A stretch of 64,000 nucleotides of DNA from Actinokineospora xionganensis (GCF_014323725.1 NZ_JABVED010000001.1:664505-728504), one strand, 5' to 3'. Counted from the stretch's first letter, positions 40,197-48,909 are shown. Made by a program: numbers and translations. Notes: generated by a model not told the origin, from the letters alone.

Positions 40197-41705
40197 ATGG
40201 ACACCCTGTCCAACCTGATCGAGGGGTTCGCGACCGCGCTGACCCCGACCCACCTGCTCCTGGCCGCGCTCGGGGTGCTGCTCGGCACCGCGATCGGCGT
40301 GCTGCCGGGAATCGGCCCGGCGATGGCGGTGGCGCTGCTGCTGCCGCTGACCTACAGCATGGAGCCGACCGGCGCGTTCATCATGTTCGCGGGCATCTAC
40401 TACGGCGGCATGTTCGGCGGCTCGACCACGTCGATCCTCCTGAACACCCCAGGGGAAACCGCGGCGGTGGTGACGGCGATAGAAGGCCATCCCATGGCCC
40501 GCAAGGGCCGCGGGTCCCAGGCGCTCGCCGCCGCGGCGATCGGCCACTTCGTCGGCGGCATCATCGGCACCACGCTGCTGGTGCTGCTGGCCCCGATGGT
40601 GGCGAAGATGGCGGTCAACATCGGCGCGCCGGACTTCTTCGCGATCATGCTGCTGGCGTTCATCGCGGTGACGTCGGTGCTCGGATCGTCGCGGATCCGC
40701 GGTTTCGCGTCGCTGGCGATCGGTCTGGCCATCGGTCTGGTCGGACTCGACCCGATGACCGGCCAGGCCCGGCTGACGTTCGGCTCGCTGCACCTGGCCG
40801 ACGGCATCGACGTGGTGGTCGTCGCAGTAGGACTCTTCGCCGTCGGCGAGGCCCTCTGGGTGGCCGCGCACCTGCGGCGCACCACCGGAAAACCCATCCC
40901 GGTGGGCCGCGCCTGGCTCAGCCGCGCGGACCTGTCCCGGTCGTGGCGGCCCTGGCTGCGCGGCCCGGTCATCGGGTTCCCGTTCGGCGCGGTCCCGGCG
41001 GGTGGCGCGGAGATCCCGACGTTCCTGTCCTATGTGACCGAGAAGCGCCTTTCCAAGCACCGCGCCGAATTCGGCCACGGCGCGATCGAGGGCGTCGCCG
41101 GTCCGGAGTCGACCGCCAGCGCGTCGGCGGCGGGCACCCTCACGGCGATGCTGACGCTGGGCCTGCCGACCACGGCCACCGCGGCGGTGATGCTGGCCGC
41201 GTTCCAGCAGTACGGCATCCAGCCCGGCCCGCTGCTGTTCCAGCGCGAGTCGCAGCTGGTGTGGGCGCTCATCGCGAGCCTGTTCGTCGGGACCGTGCTG
41301 CTGCTGGTGCTGAACCTGCCGATGGCTCCACTGTGGTCCAAACTCCTGCGCATCCCACGCGCCTACCTGTACGCGGGCATCCTGTTCTTCGCCAGCGTCG
41401 GCGCCTACGCCGTCAGTGGCGACGTGTTGGACCTGGTGCTGCTGTTGGTGATCGGCCTGCTGGGCTTCATGATGCGACGGTTCGGCCTGCCGGTGCTGCC
41501 CGCCATCATCGGCGTCATCCTCGGCCCGAACGCCGAGCAACAACTCCGGCGCGCCCTGCAGATCAGCGACGGTAACCTGAGTGGCCTGGTGAACACCACT
41601 TTCTCGGTCACGGTCTACGCCATCATCGCAGTGATCCTGCTCTGGCCGCTGATCGGCAAAGCCATCACCCGCACCCGCACGCGAACCCCCGAAAGTGTCC
41701 GTTAG
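40197..41705 (+). CDS. tctA: TctA large membrane subunit
   Basis: This 502-residue permease has about twelve transmembrane helices. It carries the TctA signatures [41 protein letters not shown] and [26 protein letters not shown] in duplicated halves. Coupled to the TctC binding protein it imports a tricarboxylate using the sodium or proton gradient. Its ATG lies one base after the tctB stop. The complete tctCBA set with its own regulator pair is a self-contained uptake module. Confidence 0.93.
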   Translation: MDTLSNLIEGFATALTPTHLLLAALGVLLGTAIGVLPGIGPAMAVALLLPLTYSMEPTGAFIMFAGIYYGGMFGGSTTSILLNTPGETAAVVTAIEGHPMARKGRGSQALAAAAIGHFVGGIIGTTLLVLLAPMVAKMAVNIGAPDFFAIMLLAFIAVTSVLGSSRIRGFASLAIGLAIGLVGLDPMTGQARLTFGSLHLADGIDVVVVAVGLFAVGEALWVAAHLRRTTGKPIPVGRAWLSRADLSRSWRPWLRGPVIGFPFGAVPAGGAEIPTFLSYVTEKRLSKHRAEFGHGAIEGVAGPESTASASAAGTLTAMLTLGLPTTATAAVMLAAFQQYGIQPGPLLFQRESQLVWALIASLFVGTVLLLVLNLPMAPLWSKLLRIPRAYLYAGILFFASVGAYAVSGDVLDLVLLLVIGLLGFMMRRFGLPVLPAIIGVILGPNAEQQLRRALQISDGNLSGLVNTTFSVTVYAIIAVILLWPLIGKAITRTRTRTPESVR

Positions 41706-41825
41706 ACAACCCTCAGCGGTGGTAGCCGTCTCTAACTCTGGAGCGCTCAGGCGTGAACGGTCCGTAACGGGGTGGTCCGAATGGGCGATGGATTCACCAG
41801 AGGCTGTTACAGCTGGAGGGTCATC

Positions 41826-42533
41826 ATGCGCGTGCGAAACATTCTCACGACAGTGGTGCTGAGCGGCGCGCTCGTCGGCGGGCCAGGGTTGGCCATGGCC
41901 TGGGCCGAGCAGCCGGAAGACAGACCCGGCAACACCGGGCGGGGTCAGTCCGGCCAGGTCCACGGCAAACCCGCCCCGGCGGACACCACCGTGCCACAGC
42001 CACCGTCCAATGCGGACTTCACCGACCACGGCGCCGACACCCACGGCCCGTATGACTCCACTCGGGATGGTTCGCCCTCGGGTAACGGCAACGGCGGCGG
42101 CGAAGCCGTCGGCAAGCCGTGCGCGGGCTGTGTCGGCAAGGCCGACAACAAGAACCCGAAGGGTCAGCTCCCCGGCCCGCAGGACGGCAACAAGGGCTAT
42201 GAGTGCGACGGCAACAAGGGCATCGGCCGCAGCAACCCGGCGCACACCGGGTGCAAGTCGACCACCACCACCACGCCGCCGCCGCCGACCACGACCACGA
42301 CCACCACGACGTCGACCACCACGGTGACCAAACCTGGCGCGTCGACCGTCCCGGCGCCTCAGCCTGGCATCAACCCGGCGGCGGGCTCCGCGGCAGCGGC
42401 AGGCGCGGCGGCCGACACCACGGCCCTCGCGGACACCGGTGTGAACCTCGGCGTCCCGGTGGGCGCGGGTCTTCTCCTGCTGGGCGCCGGAACCGGCCTC
42501 ATCCTGGTGGGCAGGCGCAGGCCTGCCGACTGA
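41826..42533 (+). CDS. LAxTG cell-wall-anchored low-complexity protein
   Basis: This 235-residue precursor has a signal peptide (RVRNILTTVVLSGALVGG), a Gly/Asn/Asp-rich region with a KPCAGCVGK motif and two further Cys, a Thr/Pro-rich linker, and a sorting signal at the C-terminus: LADTG (201-205), a hydrophobic helix and RRRPAD. LAxTG motifs are used by class E sortases of actinobacteria. GGAGGG lies just before the ATG. A strong terminator follows. No sortase gene is in the window. Confidence 0.8.
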   Translation: MRVRNILTTVVLSGALVGGPGLAMAWAEQPEDRPGNTGRGQSGQVHGKPAPADTTVPQPPSNADFTDHGADTHGPYDSTRDGSPSGNGNGGGEAVGKPCAGCVGKADNKNPKGQLPGPQDGNKGYECDGNKGIGRSNPAHTGCKSTTTTTPPPPTTTTTTTTSTTTVTKPGASTVPAPQPGINPAAGSAAAAGAAADTTALADTGVNLGVPVGAGLLLLGAGTGLILVGRRRPAD

Positions 42534-42558
42534 CGTCCGTTCTCTCCGCCGAAGGACA

Positions 42559-42589
42559 CGCGACCGGATGGGCACACCATCCGGTCGCG
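42559..42589. terminator. Perfect hairpin terminator, probably bidirectional
   Basis: CGCGACCGGATGG (42559-42571) pairs perfectly with CCATCCGGTCGCG (42577-42589) around a five-base loop, followed by TTCTCGTTGT. It separates the LAxTG gene from the convergent antiporter. Confidence 0.88.
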
Positions 42590-42598
42590 TTCTCGTTG

Positions 42599-43747
42599 TC
42601 ACCGCTGGACAACCGCCCGGGCTGTCCCCGCCCACCGGGCGATCAGCGGCCCAGTCGTGGCCAGTATCAACACATACGCGGTCACCAGGGGGCCGAGCAC
42701 CGCGTGCCCGGCGCCCACCAACCCGATGATCACGATCGAGAACTCGCCACGCGCGATGAGCGCTGTCCCGGCACGCAGCTTGCCCCGCCTGCCCGCACCG
42801 TCACGACCGGCCGCCAACCAGCCCGTGGCGATCTTCGTGACCACCCCGACCGCGGCGAGCGCGAAAGCGGCGGGCAGCACCGGGACCAGCTCGACCGGGC
42901 TGACAGCGAGTCCGATGGCCAGGAAGAACGCGGCGGCGAACAAGTCGCGCAGCGGGGCCAACACCGCACGGGCGCGGTCGGCCGCCGCGCCCGTGAGCGT
43001 CAGGCCGACCAGGAAGGCCCCCACCGCGGCCGAGGCGTCGACGAACTCCGCCAAGGCGGCCACCACCAGGGTGGTCCCGAGCACCCGCAGCATCAGCTGC
43101 TCGTCGTCGGGGTGGGCGAGGAACCGGTTGATGTGGTGGCTCCAGCGGTGCGACACGACGAACGCGGCCGCCACCGCGGTGAGCGCGACGACGACACCGA
43201 TGACCGCCTCCCACCACTCGCCCCCGGAGGCGAGCACCGCGAGCACCGGCAGGTAGGCGGCCATCGCGAAGTCCTCCAGGACGAGGATCGACAGCACCGC
43301 GGGCGTCTCCCGGTTGCCCAGCCTGCGCAAGTCGCTCAGCAGGCGCGCGACGATGCCCGACGACGAGATCCAGGTGGCCCCGGCCAAGGCGAGGATCCCG
43401 ATGCCGTCCAGCCCGAGCAGCCACCCCGCGACCGCACCGGGCGCCGCGTTCACCACCATGTCGAACAGTGCCGACGGCACGTGCCTGCGCACGCTGTGGG
43501 CGAACTCCGCGGTGGAGAACTCAAGTCCCAGGGTCAACAGCAGCAGGACGACCCCGATGGCCGCGCCTGCCTCGACGAACTGGGCGGCCGCGGGCACCGG
43601 GGCGAACCCGCCCTCGCCCAGGGCGAGCCCGGCGAGCAGGTACAGCGGGATCGGCGGCACCCCGAACCGCCGGGCCAGCGTCCCCAGTCCACTCAGGACC
43701 AACAGGATGACGCCCAGTTCCAGCAGCAGCGCCAGTGAGGTGTGCAT
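42599..43747 (-). CDS. CPA2-type cation/proton antiporter (KhtU-like)
   Basis: This 382-residue protein has about eleven to twelve transmembrane helices in the monovalent cation:proton antiporter-2 fold (VPPIPLYLLAGLALGEGG, GVVLLLLTLGLEFS, ATWISSSGIVARLL, LVLEDFAMAAYLPVL, AVGAFLVGLTLTG). It lacks a C-terminal TrkA-N domain. The preceding gene encodes a separate RCK_C subunit, as in Bacillus khtTU, so it is probably a K+/H+ exchanger. Five bases separate the two genes. Confidence 0.88.
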   Translation of the reverse strand: MHTSLALLLELGVILLVLSGLGTLARRFGVPPIPLYLLAGLALGEGGFAPVPAAAQFVEAGAAIGVVLLLLTLGLEFSTAEFAHSVRRHVPSALFDMVVNAAPGAVAGWLLGLDGIGILALAGATWISSSGIVARLLSDLRRLGNRETPAVLSILVLEDFAMAAYLPVLAVLASGGEWWEAVIGVVVALTAVAAAFVVSHRWSHHINRFLAHPDDEQLMLRVLGTTLVVAALAEFVDASAAVGAFLVGLTLTGAAADRARAVLAPLRDLFAAAFFLAIGLAVSPVELVPVLPAAFALAAVGVVTKIATGWLAAGRDGAGRRGKLRAGTALIARGEFSIVIIGLVGAGHAVLGPLVTAYVLILATTGPLIARWAGTARAVVQR

Positions 43748-43752
43748 CCGGC

Positions 43753-44232
43753 TCAGCCCCGGAAGATCTCGCGCACCGCCGCGATGCCCTCATGGGTCCC
43801 GATCACCACGAGCACGTCGTCGGCCTGGATGACCTCCGCGGGCGACGGCGACGCGATAACGGTCTCGCCGCGCACGATCGCCACGATCGACGCCCCGGTC
43901 CGGGTGCGCGCGCGGCTCTGCCCGAGCGATCCGCCCGCGAACGGCGAGCCTGCGGGCACCGCGATCTGGCCCGCGCTCAGTCCCGGCACCTCCCGGGTGA
44001 GGTCGGCGAACCGCTCGGCGATGCGGGGCGCCCCCAGGATCTCGGCGACGGCGTCGGCCTCCTGCGCGGTCAGCCGGAACAGTGGCCTGCCCTCATCCGG
44101 ATCGCTCCTGGGGTAGTCGACCAGCTCGAAGTCGCCGGTGCGGCGGGCCACGATGCCGATCCGCTGGCCGTCGGCGTTGGTGAACTCGTAGCGCAGGCCG
44201 ACCCCGGGCAGGAGAACCTCGTTCACGTCCAT
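43753..44232 (-). CDS. RCK_C regulatory subunit of the antiporter (KhtT-like)
   Basis: This 159-residue cytoplasmic protein has an N-terminal domain (VLLPGVGLRYEFTNADGQRIGI) and a C-terminal TrkA-C/RCK_C domain (GASIVAIVRGETVIASPSPAEVIQADDVLVVIGT). It matches KhtT-type regulators that gate a partner antiporter, in Bacillus in response to c-di-AMP, pH and cations. The ATG at 44232 follows a GGGTGG run. It is in an operon with the antiporter. Confidence 0.87.
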   Translation of the reverse strand: MDVNEVLLPGVGLRYEFTNADGQRIGIVARRTGDFELVDYPRSDPDEGRPLFRLTAQEADAVAEILGAPRIAERFADLTREVPGLSAGQIAVPAGSPFAGGSLGQSRARTRTGASIVAIVRGETVIASPSPAEVIQADDVLVVIGTHEGIAAVREIFRG

Positions 44233-44367
44233 CCACCCATGATGGCGGGAAAGATCGGCGACAACGAGTGGTCGCTGCCCGATGGGGCGGAAGTTGACCG
44301 TGGGGAGGTGTTTGTCGGTCCAGTTTGGGTACTCCGTGTGCACGATCCACACACGAAGGGGTACGCC

Positions 44368-44826
44368 ATGGCACACCCACTACCTCAACAGACCACCCGA
44401 ACGCCGGTGCAGCTGGCCGCTATGGCGGTCGCCGCCGTCTTCCTCGTTGTCGGTATCGCCGGGTTCATCCCCGGTCTGACCACCGAATACGACGGGATGA
44501 CCTTCGCCGGACACGAGTCCACAGCGATGCTGCTGGGCGTGTTCAAGGTGTCGATCCTGCACAACATCGTCCACCTGCTCTTCGGCGCCGTCGGTCTGGC
44601 GATGGCGCGGACCGCGGCAGGCGCCGCGGCCTTCCTGGTCGGTGGCGGTGTGATCTACCTGGTGCTGTGGATCTACGGCCTGGTCATCGACCACAGCAGT
44701 GCCGCCAACTTCGTCCCGGTCAACACCGCGGACAACTGGCTGCACCTGTTGCTCGGTTTGGGGATGCTCGCTCTCGGACTCGCGCTCGGCAAGCGCCGGG
44801 CCACCGTCTCCGACGCCAAGATCTGA
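44368..44826 (+). CDS. DUF4383 membrane protein
   Basis: This 152-residue protein has four transmembrane helices and the DUF4383 pattern: GIAGFIPGLT, LGVFKVSILHNIVHLLFGAVGLAMAR, and NTADNWLHLLLGLGMLALGLAL. The HNxVHLLxG and DNxLHLxLG repeats suggest an internal duplication around conserved His residues. Function unknown. AAGGGG lies before the ATG. Divergent from the KhtT gene. Confidence 0.87.
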   Translation: MAHPLPQQTTRTPVQLAAMAVAAVFLVVGIAGFIPGLTTEYDGMTFAGHESTAMLLGVFKVSILHNIVHLLFGAVGLAMARTAAGAAAFLVGGGVIYLVLWIYGLVIDHSSAANFVPVNTADNWLHLLLGLGMLALGLALGKRRATVSDAKI

Positions 44827-44839
44827 AAGATCCGACCCG

Positions 44840-44899
44840 ACCGACCCGCACGGCGAAGAGGCCCTGGACACCATGTCCAAGGCCTCTTCCCGGGTCGGT
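44840..44899. terminator. Long nested hairpin terminator
   Basis: GAAGAGGCC (44855-44863) pairs with GGCCTCTTC (44881-44889), with an inner GGACA/TGTCC pair and an outer CCGACCCG/CGGGTCGG pair. It lies between the convergent DUF4383 and DUF4235 genes and can serve both. Confidence 0.8.
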
Positions 44900-44912
44900 C
44901 AGTCGTCGTCGG

Positions 44913-45182
44913 TCAGTCGTCGAGGTGCTCGCCGGTCAGCTTCCGGTAGCCCTTGGCGCCCGCGCGGTCGATGCCCGCCTTGACCACCCCGAAGATCGCG
45001 CCCTGCAGCAGCGCCGCGAGAAGGACCTCCCGGGTGCGGTGGTCCGGCGAGGTCGCCTCGGGGGCTTCGTCCTCGCCGGAGACGCCACGCCAGATCCGCC
45101 TGAACAGCGCGGCCGACACCAGGCCGCCGAGCGCGCTGATGAGCATGCTCAGGGGTCGGTAGAGAAGTTTCACCGCGCTCAC
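44913..45182 (-). CDS. DUF4235 membrane protein
   Basis: This 89-residue protein has two hydrophobic segments (PLSMLISALGGLVSAALF and REVLLAALLQGAIFGVVKAG) around an acidic loop, and ends with the family's AGxxGYRKLTGxxLDD. Its GTG overlaps the DUF3618 stop by four bases. It is the last gene of a three-gene envelope operon. Function unknown. Confidence 0.87.
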   Translation of the reverse strand: MSAVKLLYRPLSMLISALGGLVSAALFRRIWRGVSGEDEAPEATSPDHRTREVLLAALLQGAIFGVVKAGIDRAGAKGYRKLTGEHLDD

Positions 45183-45682
45183 CTCTCCCAGCGCCGGGTG
45201 ATCAGGGCGATCAGCGCGCCGATCAGCAGCCCGAGCGCGCCTGCCTGAACCGGCTTGCGCCGCACCAGCGCGGTCACCTGGCCCAGCGGGTGGCTGCCCG
45301 AGGGGTTGTCGGCCCGGTGGCGCACCGCGTCGACGCGGCCGTCGACCTGGCCACCCCAGGCATCGGTCTCGCCGTCGTGCGTCTTGCGGCCCGCCAGGTC
45401 CTTGACCTCGTGGGCCTTGGTCTCGACGCGTTCCTTCACCTCATGGGCCCTGGAGTCGGCGCGCTGCTTGACCTCCTGCGCCTTCTCCTTGACCTCATGG
45501 GCTTTCTCGGCGGCCCGCTCCTTGAGCTCGTGGGCTTTGTGCACTGCCCGGTCCTTGACGTCGTGGGCCTTCTCCTCGGCCCGCCGCCTCACCTCGGTCT
45601 TGGCCACGAGCGCGTCCACAGTCTCGGCCAGATCGCCGCGCACCCGTTGGATGTCCTCGCGCAAGTCGTCCGGTCGGCTCAT
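45179..45682 (-). CDS. DUF3618 membrane protein with 11-residue LEA-like repeats
   Basis: This 167-residue protein has the DUF3618 start (RPDDLREDIQRVRGDLAETVDALVAKTEVRRRAEEK), then residues 38-104 built from KAHEVKERAxx units of 11 residues (one 7-residue unit), and a C-terminal membrane helix (GALGLLIGALIALI). Eleven-residue amphipathic repeats resemble group 3 LEA proteins and would lie on the membrane face. It overlaps both operon neighbours by four bases. Likely a peripheral membrane stabiliser; inference. Confidence 0.87.
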   Translation of the reverse strand: MSRPDDLREDIQRVRGDLAETVDALVAKTEVRRRAEEKAHDVKDRAVHKAHELKERAAEKAHEVKEKAQEVKQRADSRAHEVKERVETKAHEVKDLAGRKTHDGETDAWGGQVDGRVDAVRHRADNPSGSHPLGQVTALVRRKPVQAGALGLLIGALIALITRRWER

Positions 45683-46086
45683 CGGTGTGCACCCTCCTTG
45701 ATCGCCTCGAAGTCGCGCCGCGTGCTGCGGATCGCCTGCTCCGGGACCGGCGGGGTGGCGTGCTTGATCTTGCGCATCCCGATCAGCCCCAGCACGCCCG
45801 CGATCAGCAGCAGCACGCCGCCGACGATGAGCGCGGCGGCCCACACCGGCAGCACCAGCGCGAGGGCGGCGATGGCGGCGATGACCAGCGCCGCGGCGCC
45901 GAACCACGCCGTGACACCGGCCGCCCCGCCCAGCGCGGCGCCACCGCCCGCCTGTTTGCCTTTCTCCTTCAGTTCGTCGGTGGCGAGGGCGAGCTCGTCG
46001 CGCACGAGTCGCGAGACCTGCTCGCCCAGTCGCCCCACCAACTCTCCGGTGGACAGTTCAGCGACACTGCGATTGGGCTCGTTCAT
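45679..46086 (-). CDS. Phage holin-family (PF07332) membrane protein
   Basis: This 135-residue protein has an amphipathic N-terminus (STGELVGRLGEQVSRLVRDELALATDELKEKG), two transmembrane helices (WFGAAALVIAAIAALALVLP, AALIVGGVLLLIAGVLGLIG) and a basic C-terminus. The family name comes from holin resemblance, but such genes sit in many actinobacterial chromosomes beside DUF3618. It heads the operon; its stop overlaps the DUF3618 ATG (ATGA). No phage genes are nearby. Confidence 0.87.
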   Translation of the reverse strand: MNEPNRSVAELSTGELVGRLGEQVSRLVRDELALATDELKEKGKQAGGGAALGGAAGVTAWFGAAALVIAAIAALALVLPVWAAALIVGGVLLLIAGVLGLIGMRKIKHATPPVPEQAIRSTRRDFEAIKEGAHR

Positions 46087-46115
46087 GCCGTCGGGGTACC
46101 CACGACCGGCCGAAA

Positions 46116-46781
46116 CTACGCGTCGCCGACGGGCTCGCGCGCTGGGTAGCGGGCCAGGAAGGCGTCCGCTGCCATCGCGGCGAACGTGAGCACGCGCTCC
46201 GGCGGGTAATCGTCGGGGGCTTCCAGGAGCAGCCTGCCCATTTCCTCCGCCACCCGGACCAGACTCCGCGCGAGGAGTTCGACGTCGACGTCGGCGGCGT
46301 TGTCCCGGCCGCGCAGGAACCGCCTGCCCACCCCGGCGAACTGCGTCATCACCGCCTGCTCGCCTTGACGGCGGTACTCCCGCACCGGGGCGGGGACCGC
46401 GCCGACCGGGAGCAGGATGGCCCGCCAGGTCGCGGGCCGCTCCAGCACGGCGGCGACGAGCGCGCGGCAGACGTCGGCGAACCACTTCGCCGGGTCGGCG
46501 AGGTCGACCGGCAGGGCGGCCGCCGCGGCGAGCTGCCCGAGAGCGTGCTTGGCCTCGCGGTCGAGCAGCTCCTTGAGCAGGTGGTGGGCGTCGGTGAACT
46601 GGCCGTAGACGACCGGTCGGGTGACGTCGCAGGCCTTCGCCACGGCGTCGATCGAGACGGCGGCGAGACCACGGGTGTTGATGATCTCCAGCGCCGCGTC
46701 GAGCAACTGCTCGCGGCGTTCGGCCGCGGGCAGGCGCGGTGCGTACGGGCGCTTCCCGTTCGCTTCCTTCGTCGCGGTCAC
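46116..46781 (-). CDS. TetR family regulator of the PF10118/DUF2236 region
   Basis: This 221-residue TetR protein has the HTH at about residues 18-65 (RREQLLDAALEIINTRG, VSIDAVAKACDVTRPVVYGQFTD) and a helical ligand-binding C-terminus. It is divergent from the PF10118 gene, and the gap holds a palindrome repeated twice before the DUF2236 gene downstream. It therefore probably represses itself and both. In this family lipids or lipophilic drugs are common ligands. The start is GTG. Confidence 0.9.
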   Translation of the reverse strand: MTATKEANGKRPYAPRLPAAERREQLLDAALEIINTRGLAAVSIDAVAKACDVTRPVVYGQFTDAHHLLKELLDREAKHALGQLAAAAALPVDLADPAKWFADVCRALVAAVLERPATWRAILLPVGAVPAPVREYRRQGEQAVMTQFAGVGRRFLRGRDNAADVDVELLARSLVRVAEEMGRLLLEAPDDYPPERVLTFAAMAADAFLARYPAREPVGDA

Positions 46782-46803
46782 CGGCGCATTCTAACCTTGT
46801 TTT

Positions 46804-46819
46804 GCTACACCACTGTAGC
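46804..46819. promoter_or_regulatory. TetR box 1 (between tetR and PF10118)
   Basis: GCTACACCACTGTAGC has perfect GCTACA/TGTAGC arms around a four-base centre. It lies 22 bases upstream of the TetR start and 45 bases upstream of the PF10118 start. It matches box 2 at 47760 at 14 of 16 positions. Confidence 0.7.
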
Positions 46820-46864
46820 TAAAGTCCCTGTGACGGCAGGTCACACCTTTCCCGGGGAGCGCGC

Positions 46865-47737
46865 ATGAGCACCGAACCGACACCGAAGCCCGTGCCGCGC
46901 GTGCGCCGCATCCGGTTCGCCTACCCCACGGGCGCACTCGACCGGCACTTCGTGAAGAAGGAGGGCGAAGGCGAGGGCGACCTGGTGATGAGCCACATCG
47001 TCGCCGTGCTCTCGGCAATGTTCCCCGAGGGCGAGGACTTCTTCGTCCGCTCGGTGCGGCGCTACGCCGACAAGGTCGACGACCCGGAGCTCAAGGCGCA
47101 GGTCGCCGGGTTCATCGGGCAAGAGGTCACACACGGGCGTGAGCACCGGGCGCTCAACGAGCGACTACAGGAGATGGGCTACCCGACGCGCCGGGTCGAC
47201 CGCCGGACCAGGATCGGCCTGGGCCGGGCGGAGCAGAAGCTGTCGGGCCTGAGCTGCCTGGCGATGACCGCCGCCCTGGAGCACTACACCGCGGCGCTGG
47301 CCGAGACCCTGCTGACCGACGAGCGGGCCCAGCGGCTGCTCGGGTCGACCGAGGTGCGTTCACTGCTGCTGTGGCACGCGGTCGAGGAGTCCGAGCACAA
47401 GGCCGTCGCCTTCGACGTCTACCGCGCGGCGGGCGGCACCGAGCGCAGGCGCATCCGGACCATGCACTTCGTGACCGTCACGTTCATCCTCGGCGTGCTG
47501 GGCCACACGCTGCTGTCGCTGCTGCAGGATCGGGCGGCGTACAACCCGGTCCGGCTCGTGCGCAGCATCGCGGCACTGCGGCATTCGCCGTTCCTGACCC
47601 GGCAGGTGTTCCGGCGGATCACGGCGTACAACCGGCCGGGCTTCCATCCGGACGACCACGACAACAGCGAACTGCTGGAGCGCTGGACCGCCGAGCTTTT
47701 CGGCGCCGAAGGCAAGCTCGCCGACAAACTTCGCTGA
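46865..47737 (+). CDS. PF10118 metal-dependent hydrolase
   Basis: This 290-residue protein has the PF10118 core: MFPEGEDFFVRSVRRYAD, FIGQEVTHGREHRALNE, LEHYTAALAETLL, LLLWHAVEESEHKAVAFDVY. Glu and His in EExxH-like helices suggest a di-metal ferritin-like site (residues about 50-180), followed by a hydrophobic helix. The family is named metal-dependent hydrolase, but the reaction is unproven; helical di-iron chemistry is also possible. A TetR is divergent. The ATG has GGGGAGCGC in front. Confidence 0.85.
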   Translation: MSTEPTPKPVPRVRRIRFAYPTGALDRHFVKKEGEGEGDLVMSHIVAVLSAMFPEGEDFFVRSVRRYADKVDDPELKAQVAGFIGQEVTHGREHRALNERLQEMGYPTRRVDRRTRIGLGRAEQKLSGLSCLAMTAALEHYTAALAETLLTDERAQRLLGSTEVRSLLLWHAVEESEHKAVAFDVYRAAGGTERRRIRTMHFVTVTFILGVLGHTLLSLLQDRAAYNPVRLVRSIAALRHSPFLTRQVFRRITAYNRPGFHPDDHDNSELLERWTAELFGAEGKLADKLR

Positions 47738-47759
47738 TTCGTGTCACCCTCTGGACAAA

Positions 47760-47797
47760 GCTACTCCACTGAAGCATATTTACTACTCTGGAGTAGC
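47760..47797. promoter_or_regulatory. TetR boxes 2 and 3 upstream of the DUF2236 gene
   Basis: GCTACTCCACTGAAGC (47760-47775) matches box 1 at 14 of 16 positions. ACTACTCTGGAGTAGC (47782-47797) contains a perfect CTACTC-TG-GAGTAG palindrome. They lie between the PF10118 stop and the DUF2236 start, so the second gene has its own regulated promoter. Confidence 0.65.
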
Positions 47798-47821
47798 AAT
47801 TGCGGCACCGAGGGAGATCCG

Positions 47822-48799
47822 ATGGCAGCCCACGCGCGACAGCCCGAGCCGATGCCACGGCGGCTGGACCACGGGTTCTTCGGGCCCGGCTCGCCGTCGT
47901 GGAAGGTGTGGACGAACCCGACCGCGCTGATCGGGTTCCAGCGAGCCGTCGTGTTGGAACACTTCGACCCGATCCTGACCGCGGCGGTCGCGGACTCGCG
48001 CGGGATCTACAACGATCCGTACGGGCGGCTGGACCGCACCCTGGCGTACTTCCTGACCGTGGCCGTCGCGGACTCCCGAACCGCCATCGAGGCCTCGGAC
48101 TTCCTTATGCGCGTGCACGCCAAGGCAACCGGCGTCGAGCCGATCAGCGGGCAGCGCTACAGCGCGAACAACCCGACCTCGCAGCTGTGGATCCACATCA
48201 CGGGCTGGCACTCGGTGTTGAAGTGCTACGAGATGTACGGACCGGGCTTGTCCCCGGAGGAGGAGGACCAGTTCTGGGCCGAGTGCGTCACCGCCGCGGA
48301 ACTGCAGACCTGCGAGCCCGGTGACGTGCCACGGTCGCGTGACGAGGTCCGCGAGTACTACGCGCAGGTGCGGCCGCGGCTGTGCACCTCGGAGCGCGCC
48401 AACGAGGGCATGCACTACCTGCTGCATGTGCCGTGGGAGAAGGGCGTCAAGGCGTGGGGCGGCAGCCGGATAGTCGCGCCCGCGGCGATCGCGACCCTGC
48501 CCAAGTGGATGCGCAAGCTGGGCGGCTTCGACCAACCGGCGGTAGTGGACCGCACGATCATGCCGGCCGCGAAACTGGCGGTGAAGATCATCGGCAGCCA
48601 AATCCGCCCCGACGCGGAGGCCAAAGGCCCCCTGCGTAAGGGAATGCTCGCAGCGACCGGCCTGCTCGGCCCGGCCACCTCACGGATGCTGGCCATGCAC
48701 CTACGCGACGAACCCCCGCTCCGTGCCGAAACCCTGACCCCCACCCAGGCCCGCGCCCTCTACGGCAGAAGCGCCCCCGCCCAGTTGGCAACCCAATGA
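47822..48799 (+). CDS. DUF2236 (MpaB-like oxygenase) family protein
   Basis: This 325-residue protein fits the PF09995/MpaB family: FFGPGSPSWKVWTNPTALIGFQRAVVLEHFDP, SDFLMRVHAKATGVEP, SQLWIHITGWHSVL. Conserved His residues in RVHAK and WIHITGWH are likely haem or metal ligands. MpaB cleaves a terpenoid chain oxidatively, and the bacterial latex-cleaving protein Lcp is a distant relative. GAGGGA lies before the ATG. It sits in the same TetR-controlled region as PF10118. Confidence 0.85.
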   Translation: MAAHARQPEPMPRRLDHGFFGPGSPSWKVWTNPTALIGFQRAVVLEHFDPILTAAVADSRGIYNDPYGRLDRTLAYFLTVAVADSRTAIEASDFLMRVHAKATGVEPISGQRYSANNPTSQLWIHITGWHSVLKCYEMYGPGLSPEEEDQFWAECVTAAELQTCEPGDVPRSRDEVREYYAQVRPRLCTSERANEGMHYLLHVPWEKGVKAWGGSRIVAPAAIATLPKWMRKLGGFDQPAVVDRTIMPAAKLAVKIIGSQIRPDAEAKGPLRKGMLAATGLLGPATSRMLAMHLRDEPPLRAETLTPTQARALYGRSAPAQLATQ

Positions 48800-48909
48800 C
48801 GACGCACGACCATCCCACACGCGACTCGCCCCTTCCAGCAAGTGAGTCGCCCCGCCCGGCGAGCGAGTTCGACATTCGCGCCCCACGGCCGTCTCTTCGG
48901 CTGGTCGGC

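Noticed and set aside
39993..42635. A minus-strand open frame of 880 codons opposite tctB, tctA and the LAxTG gene
   Set aside because: Antisense shadow of three well-supported plus-strand genes; composition is Arg/His/Gln-rich low complexity without any motif.
45679..46086. Holin-family gene considered as sign of a prophage
   Set aside because: No phage structural, integrase or lysis partner genes are nearby; DUF3618 and DUF4235 neighbours are the usual chromosomal context.
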